Assembly: GCF_021018805.1 (NCBI RefSeq)
Contig: NC_086257.1
Coordinates: 20,187,193 to 20,251,192, forward strand
Source: Prinia subflava
Taxonomy: Eukaryota > Chordata > Aves > Passeriformes > Cisticolidae
Length of the DNA: 64,000 nucleotides
Direction of reading: 5' to 3'
The notes under the pieces were generated by a model. It was not told where the DNA came from. It was given only the letters and a program-made list of their open reading frames with translations, and did no database searches. Every line of letters begins with the position of its first letter. Position 1 is the stretch's first letter. Positions 1 through 12,661 of the stretch are shown one piece after another. The translations under genes and the position numbers were made by a program.

Positions 1-984
1 CTGCAGGGCCCTGGTGCATCACTAATGTGACAACAGATCACTGACATCCCCGTTAGGAGCCAGATGTGTCACCTGAGGCTCAGATTTAGAGAAAAATCCT
101 CTCAATCACACACCTGTCCTTCCCATGGACAGGTGCCACTCGGCTGCAGCTCAGTGGAGCTTCAGCACTTTAATACGTGGTGTCACGTTAGCTCTGAGCT
201 GTAACTGCAGCTGGAGTCCCTATGGAATAATCTCTTCTGTGAGCACTTTCAAAAGTGCCTTGGGTAGGATTAGCTTCTGCCTCTGAACAGGGAAAGAGAA
301 CAAAAATATTCTGCCTGGGAAAGGGACTGTGAAATACTGATTTGTTTGTTATTCTTGCTCCTAGAATCTTCCCATTTGTAATTTATGCTTTTATTGCTGT
401 ATCAAAACATGGAAGATAAAAGTTGAATGCCAGCCTCAGCCAGGTTCATAATGAATAACACTTCGGAGCCCTAATGAGTATTTAACATTCCCCTAATGCA
501 GGCAGTGTACAACAATCACCTCTATAATCAGGTTATGAAGCTTTTTTAACGAAGTCCCCTCTCTCTTCCCTCCCTCCAACACAACAAACAGCCAGGGTAG
601 CTCAAATTTAGGAAGGGAAGGACACACCAACATTCCTACCAGACAGATTTAAAAAACATATTTCAAACTTCAAGTAGTGCTGGGGATCTGCTGGAAAAAA
701 AAAATGGGCAAAAAAACTGAAGAGTAAGACTGTAATATGCTTTCATATTTTTTACAACCTGATATTGCCAACAGCAAGATTAAACTGTAAGAAATAATGA
801 CAAGCTAAGGCTTTGTCATTTGTGTGATATGTGCAACAATGGAAATAGCAAAGGAGTCATTTTTTTATCCTATTGTCTAACACTTGGTTAAGAGGGTAAA
901 ACCACGTGGGTGAAAACACTCAAATTTCTTTCTCCACTGGTGGTGTGGCATCCAAAAAGACCTGCACCAGCCTGGGTGGGGATG
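1..984. other. Noncoding block, window start to first CR1
   Basis: No exon, RNA gene or recognisable repeat is visible here. The stretch 430-550 is AT-rich, non-repetitive and contains several TAAT cores, which is the look of distal regulatory DNA, but nothing in a single sequence proves that. A small hairpin at 111-135 is listed separately. A G-rich run just before the CR1 copy (about 974-989) has only three solid G3 runs, so it falls short of a canonical quadruplex. Confidence 0.6.
111..135. repeat. Small perfect inverted repeat (9-bp arms)
   Basis: CACCTGTCC at 111-119 is the exact reverse complement of GGACAGGTG at 127-135, with a 7-nt loop. Each arm contains a CAGGTG/CACCTG E-box core, so the element is also a mirrored pair of E-boxes of the kind bound by bHLH or SNAI/ZEB proteins. 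Pairing stops at both ends of the arms. A 9-bp palindrome of this kind can arise by chance in 64 kb, so no function is claimed. Confidence 0.6.
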
Positions 985-1125
985 GAGGGAAGTGATCAAA
1001 GCCCCGCTGGACAGGGCTTGGAGCAGCCTGGTCTGGGGAAAGTGTCCCTGCTCTCGGCAGGAGCTGGAGTGACATGAGATTTAAGGTCCCTTCAAACCCA
1101 AACCTGTCCACGGTTCTGTGATCAT
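985..1125 (+). mobile_element. CR1 LINE 3' end fragment
   Basis: This is a 5'-truncated remnant of a chicken-repeat-1 non-LTR retrotransposon, read on the plus strand. It shows the family landmarks in order: a 'gggcttggagcagcctggtct' type block near 1014, 'gtgtccctgc' near 1041, 'taaggtcccttc' near 1082 and a terminal 'ttctgtgatcattg' that is a decayed form of the 8-bp tail repeat. Only the 3' untranslated part remains, with no reverse transcriptase sequence. Substitutions throughout show it is old and inactive. The left boundary is uncertain by tens of bases. Confidence 0.85.
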
Positions 1126-1650
1126 TGGAATGCTACAGTCTCTTCTCCCCCAAGTACTACATTTTGGAAAATAAACCAGCCAAATAAGGATTAGCAGCTC
1201 TTAATATTTTTTTTCCTTGCAGTATTGAACTTGGAAACCTCAGGCTATTCCAAATATTTGCAGTTCACCATATAGTTCACCATGTTTCACAGCTGTAAGA
1301 GCCCAACTGGACAGCAGAAGCCATGCAATCACACAGTGACCTTAGTTATCATCAATTTTTGTTCTTTCTCTTTTCTCCACATTCATGAAGCCTTTCATTC
1401 TTTATCGGAACTGCATAGAGAGGATGGGAATCCTTACTCCAGAAAAAAACATTTTATTGTTGTTTCTTTCAGAATTTTACTTGTCTTTTCCAAGATTAAT
1501 GACCAATCATTGATTTGAATTTGGGTTTAATTACTGTATTGGATGAAGAGTGAATAATTCCTCTAACTTTTGAGCAGTCTCTGGGCTTTTACTAAAAAAA
1601 ATGAATAATTTTTTTTTTTTTTTTTTTTTTTAATGTATGAATCATTATTA
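1126..1650. other. Unique spacer between two CR1 fragments, with poly-T
   Basis: This is AT-rich, unique-looking sequence between a plus-strand and a minus-strand CR1 fragment. An open frame of 78 codons (1282-1518, +) has no recognisable domain and is not supported as a gene. A run of 23 T at 1609-1631 lies about 20 bases before the minus-strand CR1 copy. Confidence 0.6.
1609..1631. repeat. Poly-T tract, 23 nt
   Basis: This is an uninterrupted run of 23 T, one of the longest homopolymers in the window. It ends about 20 bases before the 3' end of a minus-strand CR1 fragment. CR1 elements end in short 8-bp repeats, not poly-A, so the tract is best read as independent low-complexity DNA. Confidence 0.9.
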
Positions 1651-1763
1651 ATCACAGAACCATGGAACTGTAGAATGGTTTGGGTTGGAAGGGAGATTAA
1701 AGACATCTAGTTCCAACCCCCTGCCATGGGCAGGGACACCTTCCACTGGAGCAGGTCTTTGGC
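1651..1763 (-). mobile_element. CR1 LINE 3' end fragment
   Basis: Read on the minus strand, this is the last 110 or so bases of a CR1 element. On the plus strand it appears as 'atcacagaaccatgg', then 'agaatggtttgggttgg' near 1672, then 'ccccctgccatgggcag' near 1718 and 'gacaccttccactgg' near 1735. All are hallmark blocks of the avian CR1 tail. Similarity is lost after about 1763. No coding part is present. It lies in the opposite orientation to the fragment ending at 1125, so the two are separate insertions. Confidence 0.92.
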
Positions 1764-4700
1764 AGTACAAGCACAGGAAGGAATTTAAGAATACAGCATT
1801 TCACAGTTGATCTTTTGTCTAATATTTAATACCCACAAACTGTACTATTTCTGTAAGCAGGAAGCCCTTACCAAAGGAAGTCTCCAACTCCCAGCTGGGC
1901 TTTTTCAGAACTAGCTGCAAATCTCATTTTTGCAGTTAGCCATGCAGAGCATTCCAGCTCAACTCAGAACCCTCTGGTCGAGCAGTGAATGGAAACCAAC
2001 AGCAGCACAAAACCAGGCACTTGTGTAAACACTTACTACCAAAATAAACACATTTCTGCTGCTCACTGGCACACAGCAGGACGAGAGCAGCATTCTAAGC
2101 CAGGCAGAAGCAGGGGGTTCCTAGCTAAGCACAATGCCCCATTGCAGGTCTGAAGGTTTTGAGGTGCCAGTCATTGAGTTCCTGACCAGGGAGGAAATCC
2201 CCAATGGACTGAGCCCATCATTTCCAGGTATTTCCATACCCTGTCAGCACTCACACTGCTGCACTGATGCTCCTGACAGATTCCTGGTGATCTATTAGCA
2301 GTTTACTCTCGCTGATTAAATGCAAGGCAGCCAGACAGCAATGCAAATTAGTAAGCAGGAAGAATCATTAGAAATTTGATTCATTATGGGAAAGAAGACA
2401 ATAATTTCAAATAGGACTAATAAAGTAGTTAAAAACACATTTTCATTATGTCCTAATTTCAGTTAATTATAAAAAGACAAACTGTCTAGAAATATTAAGT
2501 TTTGATTGGAGAAAGGGAAACTTTAATAATGGGTAAAGGTAACATCTGCAGGATGTTGAGCTTTTTTTAAAAAAGACTGACCTTATTAAGAAAGAATTGC
2601 TTTCATATTCATATGGAAGTTAAAATCTGTCTTTAATGATTTAAGACTGAAAGCTAATGGGCACAAAGCTGGGTATATAAAATACAGTAATTATACAGTT
2701 ATCATTATACATAAAATGACTGATATGATAACGCTTGTGTTTAATAACGTGACATGGACACACTGTCACAATGGCCTCAGTAAATCAACCATAGGCTATT
2801 CCAAATTATTTCTCTTTGGCTCCTTCTCCCTCACCACCCAACAGCCCTGCAGAGCCCCAGCATCACTGACTGCAGCTGAAAACATCAGTTACTCTTGCAT
2901 GAAATTGAACTTTATGAAGAATAGGAAGTTACTGATGATCTCCAAATTCAGAAGCATAATAGAAATGCTTATCTTTATACTTGGCATAATTTAAACATTT
3001 ATACACTAGTAATTTAAAATGGCTGCAATGCCTCACAGTTACGGGGTTTACAAATGATAACTGAACAACCCAGGAACATTTAAAATTCTGCTTTTTCAAA
3101 TGGGCTATCTCAGCATTCTGCTCCTATTCTGCTCCATGGAATATAGGATTTTAATTTTCTCCTATTACAGTAAGCAATCATGCCTCTATCAGTTTTCTAT
3201 CTTCACAACAGATGTGCATATTCAAAGACCTAAACATTCACTTCCCAAAACAAATACCAAAGTCAAACCAAGACAAAAGAGAAATATGACCAATTATAAC
3301 TTTTAGCCCATATATGCCACAAAAAGACAGAAAACAAGAACAAATGGTTGCTATAAACAGCCTGTCAAACAGAAGCATTCCAATAGGATAAACATGACCA
3401 TTTTTATAATATATACAATCAACTGTAACTTGCCTTTTTCAAATTACTGTTTCAGCCCTAAATTTTGTATTTAATAACGTATTTCAGGATTGAAACAGTC
3501 AATTTTATAAATTATTCTTTCTTGTTTGTTTTTTTTTTTCCCAGGAAAGCCAGACATGGGTCAGTGGGTGGAGTGGATACTCCCTCTTCCAAGTCTGAAT
3601 GAGAAATACAAACAAGATAAAGTGAATTAAATGAAATGCAGACAATTTTACTGCAGTCTTTAGGAGGAAGAATTCAAATATGAATGTCAGGACAGACTTG
3701 TTAAATAGATTCAGCAAAAATTTAGCAAAAACAAAAACGTATGTTTGTGCTTATAATGCCTGTAATCTGTTGAAGTATATTACTGCAAGTCAGGAAAAGT
3801 TTTAAAGCCTGGGCTCAGTTCAAACCCTCATTCTCCAAGATTAAAGGTTGCTTATCAGCTAAGAATTTCCAAAAAGGAAAACAAGATGACCATCACAAAA
3901 TTTCAGTGGGCTGTGTCACATCTGGTCAGAAATAATTTAAAGATACCAGCTGGGTTTCATCGCCTCTGCTTAGGACCTGTCTGCACTCAGAGGCAGCGAG
4001 GATGAAATGCCTGAACACAGCCACAGTCCTACAGCCAGGAAAAAAAAAAAAGAAAACAACACAAACTCCACTTTTTAAAAGCCTGAGTTTTGTGAACTGA
4101 GATTTGATTTGGACTGAACTCAATTACTCAGACTTTACCAGAGTTGTGCTGCAAACTGAGGTTGCTGCATTTTTAAAACCCTGACAAATATCTATATACA
4201 TGAGCCTGCTTCATCAGCAATTTTGTTTCTTTTCCTGGGATGCTGAACTCTGCTGAAAGAAGCCTCATTCCAAGACTTCAGCATATAGAAAACTCCGCTT
4301 CACTTGCTCCCAAGGCAGTTTATTTACTAAAGACTGGTACAAAATTAAACAATAAATTAAATCTGAGCACAAGTTCATGATTGGGTTTAAACAAACATCT
4401 GTTTCTGAGACAACAGAAAACCCATTTTATTTTTATTTTTTTAAAAAAACATCTCTTTGCAAATATGAAGGTGATTTTTCTTTCCTGCATCTTTTTAGCT
4501 TTGCTGTAATGGCAATAAAAGACGCAATCCAGTTCAAATGGCTGCAGATGACACCAAACTCAGGGGGGAAAAAAAAAAAGGAACAATCCAAGTTTCTTAA
4601 ACCCAAAAGCTGACAAACAGACAAAAGCCAGGTTTTACTGGACCTTATCCTCATTCATTTGGAGCACAGCAGGAATATCCACGCTGCAGAAGTGGGACAC

Positions 4701-5106
4701 AGACCTTAAATCCAGTAAAATGTTTCCTTTTGGTCTGCATTAAAGACAAAGCAATAAAGCAAGAAATAAAGCTACAATTTTACATAAATAAAAGAAACCA
4801 GGGAACACAATACCCCAAGGCTACATATATCTAGACACTGAGACTCCTTTTGGTCTCAGAATCAGTTTGATTTTTCTCCTGCTTTTGGGTAGATCTAAAG
4901 GAAAACCTCTCCCACCTTTGCCAAGTCTGTTCAGGAGAGGTTGTTGACCAAGGTGGATGCCTGGAGAAATAATATGATTATTGCCTGTGGATGTACCACT
5001 GTTTTCCTAGGTTAGGAGCACAACCATGTATTGGAAAGGCAAAACACATAAAGTCTAAGTTTTTCTAAAGGTGAATTCAGTAATAAGCTAAGTGTATAAA
5101 CAATGG
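1764..5106. other. Noncoding block, mostly unique AT-rich DNA
   Basis: No gene or recognisable transposon was found. Short homopolymers occur at 3529-3539 (T), 4040-4051 (A) and around 4568 (A). The part from 2285 to 2470 is listed separately as a possible conserved element. Open frames reach only 92 codons (2716-2994, +), have no domain features and lie in sequence rich in stop codons in other frames. Confidence 0.6.
2285..2470. promoter_or_regulatory. Possible conserved noncoding element
   Basis: This is an AT-rich, non-repetitive stretch with a cluster of homeodomain-like TAAT/ATTA cores, an exact octamer ATGCAAAT at 2341-2348 (POU-type site) and an AATTA-rich tail. Such composition is common in deeply conserved vertebrate enhancers. 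The call rests on motif density alone. Conservation, chromatin or activity data are not visible here, and chance occurrence in AT-rich DNA is a real alternative. Confidence 0.22.
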
Positions 5107-5134
5107 TTTATCTAGCATCATCATGCTAGATAAA
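5107..5134. repeat. Perfect 12-bp inverted repeat with 4-nt loop
   Basis: TTTATCTAGCAT at 5107-5118 is exactly complementary to ATGCTAGATAAA at 5123-5134, with loop CATC. It is followed 14 bases later by a run of 11 A and then an (AAC)n stretch at 5158-5172. It could extrude as a small cruciform, or form a short RNA hairpin if transcribed. It has no poly-U run directly after it and no gene before it, so it is not called a terminator. Confidence 0.75.
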
Positions 5135-5924
5135 TTTCCATCCTCATTAAAAAAAAAAACAACAACAACAACCTACAAAACCTTCCCAAAATAATCCCTG
5201 CAAATACTCGAGAATTTGTGTACGAAGCAAACAGATATTTGCATTATAAAAGGATTTGGAAATCCATAAAGCAGAATAGGAAACGACACTGAAATGATAT
5301 ACAGAGTATCTTTCCCTTGTGGATCACCTCGGGAGCATGTTTAGAGCTACTTAGTCTGACACTGAACTTTAAAGCACAAGATAAAAGAAGAAGTGTTCAC
5401 TTCATTGCTGTACACAGGGCACTGAAGAAACTAATCCCTCCTTCAACCAGAAACCTGCCCTGAATCTTCCACATGGCACGGGATGGAGGGAACATCCATA
5501 ATTACATCCAGACTCCCATTCCAGCCTGTTTATAACCCTGTTATTAGCACAGTGCCCTCAGCGTTTTGGATGGATGGCCAACTGGGTGTTGGGAAAGTCT
5601 TGAAAGGAGGAACACCCTGGGGAAGGTGGAAACCTCTCCCCTGATTTGAGGCTTCTATCAGTGCAGCTGGGGCTGCCAGCTTTCCTGACTGACCACAACT
5701 GCAGCACAGATGTTTTCTGGGCGAATTATCACATTTATTTTGCTCCTCATTCTTTCCCAACCTTTCACTCCCCATCCTTCATGGAGTTTTATACATCGTC
5801 TTGATTTCCAGCTCAGCTCGTTCAAACCCCACAGTTTAGAAAAGCTTCCTTTTGCACACAAGGCCTTGGCTTTTTTCCCTTTCATTTGAACACCCTCCTC
5901 TGCTGCTAGAAATGAGCCAATTAA

Positions 5925-6110
5925 AGCCACAAAGGCCCTTGTCAGTAGTCCCTGCGATATGGATAGCGTATTTACCTTCCTAAGATAAAGGCACTTGAGA
6001 GCTATTGACGGAGTTTAACCCTGCGCTGCCTGCACAGCTCCTGCTGCTCACCTCAAATGAGGCTTGGGGGCAAAAAGTGAAGCAAGTGATGTGCACAAAG
6101 CAAGACAAGG
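5925..6110. promoter_or_regulatory. Possible conserved noncoding element
   Basis: This is non-repetitive sequence with CAATTAAAG near 5918, ACAAAGG (SOX/TCF-like) near 5930, GATAAAGG (GATA-like) near 5984, and more CpG than its surroundings (for example near 5955, 5966, 6009 and 6024). The mix of several site types without repeat structure is compatible with an enhancer. This is inference from composition only. No open frame of interest crosses it. Confidence 0.2.
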
Positions 6111-8639
6111 GGCGACCCAAGCCCACGGAGAAAATCTCTCCTTCAACCAAAAACTGAGAGAAGTCCTTCTTAGCCCATCTGAGTTTCCATAGTACAACAC
6201 AGCATCAAGCTTTAATGGGTGCAAGCTGCCACTTTATTCTCTCCCTACCAAAAAGGGCCTCTCCCTGCATGTAAACCTCCCAAAATTTGGTGGCAGACAT
6301 CCATTGTTAGAGCAGACACCATGCTATAGCAAGCACAAATTCCCTTCAAAGCAAAAGCCAATTAATTGCATGTCTTACAATCTGTTAAAAAGAAACAAAC
6401 AAACAACCCCTCCCCAATATTTAATTGCTTTTTAATATAAAATCTTTACAGTTTTTGCAGGTGATTAGGTTATTCCACAGTTTATTATAAACCATTTTCT
6501 GTTATCATTAACTGACAGTTAATAGTTTTCTGGTGTGGTGGCTGGAGTGGAGTAGCTGCAGTGACACACCAACATGAATTTTAAGTTGCTGCGTACGGCA
6601 GCAGTACAAATCTGACCTGCCAGCCAGAAACAATAGTCAGAAAAAACCAAGTATATAAAAATTAGAGCTTACGTTTTTCAAGGTATTGAGCTTCCCTTTG
6701 TCACAGAAATAAATGATAGAACACATAAATGGCAGAACTTTCCTGGAGTACAAGGCCTGAATTAAACGGCTAAAGGGTAACTGCAGGTCTGGGGTTCAGA
6801 AGCTGTTGGAAGCTTTTAGAGAGAACTGGGCATTTCAATGATTCTTTTCCCCTGTGAAAACTGCATACATTTCATACATTTCACTCTTTTTAGAGAATGA
6901 AAGCAGACAAGAAAGTATTATTCAAGTTCTGCTAGAGCTCTTCAGAGCAGGCAAAATTGGGGATGGTGCAGTGTTTTACATTTTGCTGAGAGGGCTCTGC
7001 AGTCAGATGGAGATGCCACCTTGGTCCTGCTCTGTAAAGTGAATGCAGATGCAAGCTTTGATTTAGACATCCAGACCTACATGAAAACACTTAAGTCAGA
7101 ACTTGACACAGAAATCCTTCAGAATCCACATGATTGCTCCGTGTCCTTGAAACAGCCACAGCTGTCTGCCTCACTGAGGTCCATCCCGAAAAACACCTGA
7201 CGCTCACACAACACATTTTGTCTCTGTGTGCTCTTAATAGGCTTCCGTTTACCTGCTGGAGTGCAACCTGTCAGCTTGGCCACCTCAAATGCCTGCAAGC
7301 CTCATTGGTATTTGTTTCTAACCCTTATTTTCAAAGCCAGGCTGAGTGAAGTCAGCCAGGAGGGTTTGAGCATCAATACGCCACTGGCAGATGCTCTTAG
7401 AGGGAGCAATTTCCTGCCGAAGAGTTGGCAACAGCCACCACAAGCTGCCCCTCTCAAATCAGCTTTGTCCTACTTTGCTGAGTTTACTTCTTCAATAAGA
7501 GGTCACAGTCACGTGCACAAAGTTTGAGAAACTTCAGATGCCATGCATGGTGACACATGGCTCACCACAGGGTGAAGAAAAGATGAGAAATTAAGTAAAA
7601 CTACCAAGCAGGAAGGGAGAGAGGTGCTTCCATCCATTGCTGTAATTGGGAGAAAAGTACAGTATTTCTCAAGGGTGTTCTTGGGAGTCTCCTTTCCAGA
7701 GCTCCTTCTAAGCCCACGGTATAGCTTTACAAACATCCCTCCTTTTAACACCAACACATCAACACAGTGCTTGGCACTGGGTTCACTCTCTCTGCACTGA
7801 GCCAGCAGCACTCATTGGTCTCAGCACCACACAAATTCCCTCCTTGCTTCAAACATTTGGAGGAAAAGCACAAAGTGCTTTTGGTCCCCCAGGCACCTGC
7901 TCAGCACTCAGAGAGCCTCTATTATTTCTGTCACTGTGGTGAGCTGCCCTCCACTGTCCTTCCAAGGGACAAGAGCTCTTTGGAGCTCTCCAACCCATTG
8001 TCCCCGCTGTAGCTCCAGTTCTCCTGGACAGGGAAGACTATCTCTCATCTGCCTCAAAGCAGTGTCTCCTCAAAGACTGTTTTGGATATGGGAAAAGAAA
8101 GGGAGCTTTATGTTACCCTGCCTACAAGGACACCTGCACTCGAGTTTTACTGGAGTATAGCCTGAATTTCCAGTCACCTAAAACAACTGTTTCTGGGGAT
8201 TACCTACAGTCAAAATTCAGGAATTACACACAGACCAACCACCAAACAACACACTTGGCTCCAGGCCTAGGTGGTCTGCATTTCTAGTTCTGTTCTCAGT
8301 ACATCCTGCTCTGAAATTCAAACTTCTTAAAAGCTTTTCCTTCTCCTCTGCAACATCTGAGTAAGAGCTCACTGTGACACGGAGCCACTGATTTCAGAGC
8401 AGATCTGAATTTCTAGGTTACTATTTCAAGCCTGACTTAAAACTTTTACACTAACAATCATCATCTAACAGCCCTGGTTTAAGAAAAAAAATGTAGAAAT
8501 AAGGCTCCAGCCTTTGTCTCATCTGGCCCTTGAAATTATAATTCTTCCACAACAGAGAAGTTAATTGAATTCCAATTTTAAATGTACCTCTAAGACAAGA
8601 AACACACTGTACACATTACAGCATCCCATGGTGAGAAAG

Positions 8640-8960
8640 AGTCTTTGATAGAATTAGAATTTGCTTTCTTGCATCTCAAATGCAAATTTCTCTGGAGATA
8701 GCTAAAAAAATCTGGTAAGAAACAAAAAACTCTTCAGCAATAAAATATTTTTAGTACATAAACAAACCAAAATATTCTCATTTGCATATGGTACATCTTC
8801 ATCTCCTGTGACATTTTTTATTTTTATCTTTTATGACAATGCTACTGACAAACTAAATAACCAAAAAAAGCAGGCGACATTTCTGATGCCAGATGCTGAA
8901 GATCAATAGCTATTTCTCAGAGTTTATGGCATAATTAAAATTTGTAACAGGAATAATTTT
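8640..8960. promoter_or_regulatory. Possible regulatory block with paired octamers
   Basis: This contains two exact POU-type octamers in opposite orientation, ATGCAAAT at 8680-8687 and ATTTGCAT at 8780-8787, exactly 100 bp apart, plus several TAAT and TTTAT cores. It is AT-rich and not repetitive. By rough expectation a handful of octamers should occur by chance in 64 kb of AT-rich DNA, so the pair is suggestive only. Confidence 0.2.
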
Positions 8961-11900
8961 CTCTTCAACCCCTCAGGCTAAGTCTAGAATTATTGACTAA
9001 GTCTAAGTTATGTAGTGTAGCATTTGTTATTATGTTTATGGATAATATAAAGGATTTTATGCTTTTTGCATGTAATCTCGTAAGTATAGAAACAGTAACT
9101 AGGAAAGAATTCTCTCTATCAGGAAAGCAGGAGTTATAAACATTTTGTTGTTCAGGTATGCAGGAGACAGGGTTTATGTAATTATCTGCCTGTTAAGCTG
9201 TGCTCCAGTTTACAGGAGGTGGCCACAGTGCCCATGAACTACCAGAAAACTGAATTTCCAGAGCTCACAGTGCCTTTGCTCCATGGAGGGGGTGCTGGGT
9301 CCTAGAGTCACTGGTGCTGCCAGGAGCTGGAGCAATAGATGGCAATTTAAATTAAATTTACTGCCATATGGGAATGGCTGCGTATTTATAACCCAAAGAG
9401 TCTGCCTATGCTTTCCTCTACCCAAGGCATACAGAGAGCAAAGAAGAAGAGAGCAGAGTTAATCAAGGACAACTACAAATCACTTGTATAAGGAGGAAAA
9501 AACAACAATCCTTCTGCCTGACCATTCCATGGCTTGGTTTTGCTGTAACTTCAGACTATTAGGTCAAATAGACTCAGTTTGTAAGTAAAAAGATATGTAA
9601 TTTTTGTTTGCTGTCAGCTCTAAAAACTTATCCCTGGGCAGTGGAAGAGTAACTGGATTATTTCTTGCTCATGTCTCAATCAAGGCTAATAACAACACAA
9701 ACCAAATTAAACCCTCTTGATACCAGTGCAACCCCATTACTTTCATTGCATTTTCACAAATAAAGCAAAACTAGAAAGTTGGTAAACATTTCTGCTGATG
9801 AGGCACAAGAACAAATACAGTCTGACTCAGTCCCTCTTTGCAAGGCTAGCAGGAATAAAATGTGGTAAACTTAATTGTGTTATGAAGGCACAGAAAAATC
9901 TGAGCTTACACAGACAGCAGAAATGCCACTTTTAAAAGCAGTATCAGAAGAAGAAGATGAATATCTATACAAATTGACAAAGCCAGCTATTATGCCTAGC
10001 ACTATGGATTCACAGTAACATTCGGGCTAAAAAGCACAGCTCCACTTTCTACAACTGTTTCTCCAGTGATGGATTTAGTTAACTTTAGCTTATGCTTTTT
10101 ATTCTCCTGAATGCTAAGAAGAGCTTCAGGAGATGACCAAAATATAACCAGAAACATGAAACTGGAACAAGGCAGAAGCAGCTGCAGCAACACTCCAAGA
10201 GAGCTGACCCTTGGTACCAGGCAGGCCCAAAGGCACCTGTGGCTCTCCACCAGCTGAAACATGAGAATGAACTCTAAAAAACCCAGGATTTTAAATTTTT
10301 AACACTGGAGTGAAAAGCTCCAAGATTACACAGAACAGGCACATTTTTCCCAAGAGGGAAGAAGATGACAAGTCTCTTTGAAGTTCACTGTTGGTTTGCA
10401 ATGATTTCTAGCTACTTGCCTGATGTAAATGAAGTCAATCTTTCTTGCTTCTCTGATTGCTGACTAAATGCAAAATGAACAGTTTTGTAGTTATTAGTCT
10501 CAGTTCTGTATCCCATAACCAGGAGACTAATTAAAAGACCAGGCCTTGAGGGGGGGCAGGGAAGAAATAGAACTAAACAAACAAACCCCTCAACACAAAA
10601 CCAAACACTCAGAAAAAAAAATTCTGGATCAGAATGACATTGCAATAAACCCCCAACCTTGTTTGTCTAAAAAAAACACATCTCAAGAACCCACTGCAAG
10701 ACACAAGAGCATTTAGGACACTAAATGGTGGTGATCAGTGGAGATGCTGTTTTTTCAGTAAAAAGGAAAAAGACAAATAAAATGAAACCTCTCACCATCA
10801 CCACCTTTTCCACTAGGACTAGGGAATGAAATCCCTGCACAGAGATAGAAAAATTTCCAGCCACTTCCAGAAAACTTCCAGTACTTGAAGGAGGAGGAAA
10901 AAAGGGAGCTTGTCAGGACCAGCTATGAATGCAGAGCACTCTTTTGTTTATGAACTAGCTCATATCTGCATAAGAAGTTTACATAAAACCAGATTTCCTC
11001 TGCCTGAACTGCTCAGACCACATTGATATTCCCTCCGCGCCAACCTCCGCTCTTTGCTTTTCCCCAGTAAGTGACTGACTTTCAGAAAAAGAGGTGCAGG
11101 AGCAGCCAAAATAAACATAACCCTTTACCACACACACTGAACAATGATGTATTGGGGGAAAAACCAACAACTTCCCTTGGATCACCTCCCTGGAGTGGCA
11201 AACACTGAATCTGACAGACTCTACTGCTGACAAGGGCTAATTCCTGCATTTGGTAGAATTTCAAAGTTTAAAGCAGCTTTACGAGGAAAAGTTTGCAAAC
11301 ACTTTGCAAACATCATCCTTTTGCCGTACATATACTATGTTTTCAATTTCAGGTTTACTTATTGCAGCACGATGTTGCTATCTTGTTTCATTTTCAAGCA
11401 CATATATTAGGATGCAATCATCTGCAACATACCTTTAAGAACTGGAAAGGATTGTAACAGCAAAACAACAATAATACCAAGCAGATTGGGAGCTGAAAGT
11501 CTTGGGCTTGATATCCAGTTTTGTGGTCAATTCTCACCATTGCAGTCAGATTCCCGCTTATCATGCTTCAATTTATGCACTTTTCTCAGATTTAATATGC
11601 TCTTATTAGTGATAATATTTGTGTAGAACTGAAATCTCAACTGCTGATTTGTGAGCATATATAAACTGGGAAATGAAAGCTAAAAAAACCCAGGTATTCC
11701 TGTGACAAAAGAGTTAAAAGCACCCTGAAAATGTTCGAATGACTTCAGCTGAAGTAAAAAGAGTGCTCTGTGCTGTTCCAGCTGCTGATGGCTCTGCGGG
11801 ACTATTCAAATCTTGTATTTTTCACAGCACCAGGACAGTGATCAGAACATACTTCTCCAGCTCTCTAGATTCACCACTTTGAAATGAAAGTCAAAAATCT

Positions 11901-12643
11901 ACAGGAGGTAGCAATAAAACGAATTATTTTAAATTACCCATTGTTACTGTACCTGGTTGGGGAATAGAGCCAAGCTGTGCAAGAAATGCTGTCACAGGAA
12001 ACCCTTGCTATTATCATTCAAAAAGAGCCAAAAAGGGACCCAGTGATGTTCTGTGAGTAACTGTCCAGAGAGCAAACCTTGATTTGCAGGGCTGAGGTCA
12101 TCCAAAACCAAGGGGAGAGGAAGCACTTTCACAATGCACCTTCAGAATTGCCACTTTTTGTTAGAGAACCCCCCATTAATAACTGCAGCTGATTACAGCA
12201 TTCATTAGCCTTATTCAGAGTTCTGCTCAAAAACACAAACCTGAGAGAAAATTGTTCATGTAGCCATGCAAGCTGGGTAGACCTGGTGGCCAAGAAGCAA
12301 GAAAGACATTTGAGACTGAAATTTGCTTTCTGGGACATTCCTTTCTCAATTCCCAGTGCTCCACACAAGCATGCCAGGATCTTTATGTAGGCTCTTGATA
12401 TTTTCCTATCACCTTTCTCAGCAAAAAGTAGTAGCTGCTTCTTTTAGACTTGGTCTGTAAATATTTCATGAGACTACATATATATTGATCTAAAAATCAA
12501 CATCAGAACACAAGAACAAACCCTAAGGAACACACGCTCGGAGCGGATCCAAAGCCCACATTAATTACAGAGGGAATCTGAACTTGCTGGGAACTGCTTT
12601 TAGAAATAATGCAGTTGTTTAATAATATGTTTATATTTTAAAA

Positions 12644-12661
12644 ATATATATATATATATAA
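12644..12661. repeat. (AT)9 microsatellite
   Basis: This is a pure alternating AT run of 18 bases flanked by AAAA on both sides. It is short but long enough to be length-variable between individuals. AT dinucleotide runs of this size readily melt and can form small cruciforms. Confidence 0.9.

Larger units (their letters stand above)
5135..12643. other. Long noncoding block
   Basis: These 7.5 kb contain no exon, RNA gene or CR1 copy that I can recognise. Open frames stay at or below 100 codons. The 100-codon frame at 7509-7811 (-) and the 99-codon frame at 7228-7527 (+) overlap on opposite strands and look like chance. Two sub-regions (5925-6110 and 8640-8960) look like possible regulatory DNA and are listed separately. 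A (CAAA)-like run lies near 6390. A small 7-bp inverted repeat around GAGCTC lies at 7972-7989. Confidence 0.6.

Noticed and set aside
970..991. G-quadruplex before the first CR1 copy
   Set aside because: Only three solid G3 runs are present, so the canonical motif is not met.
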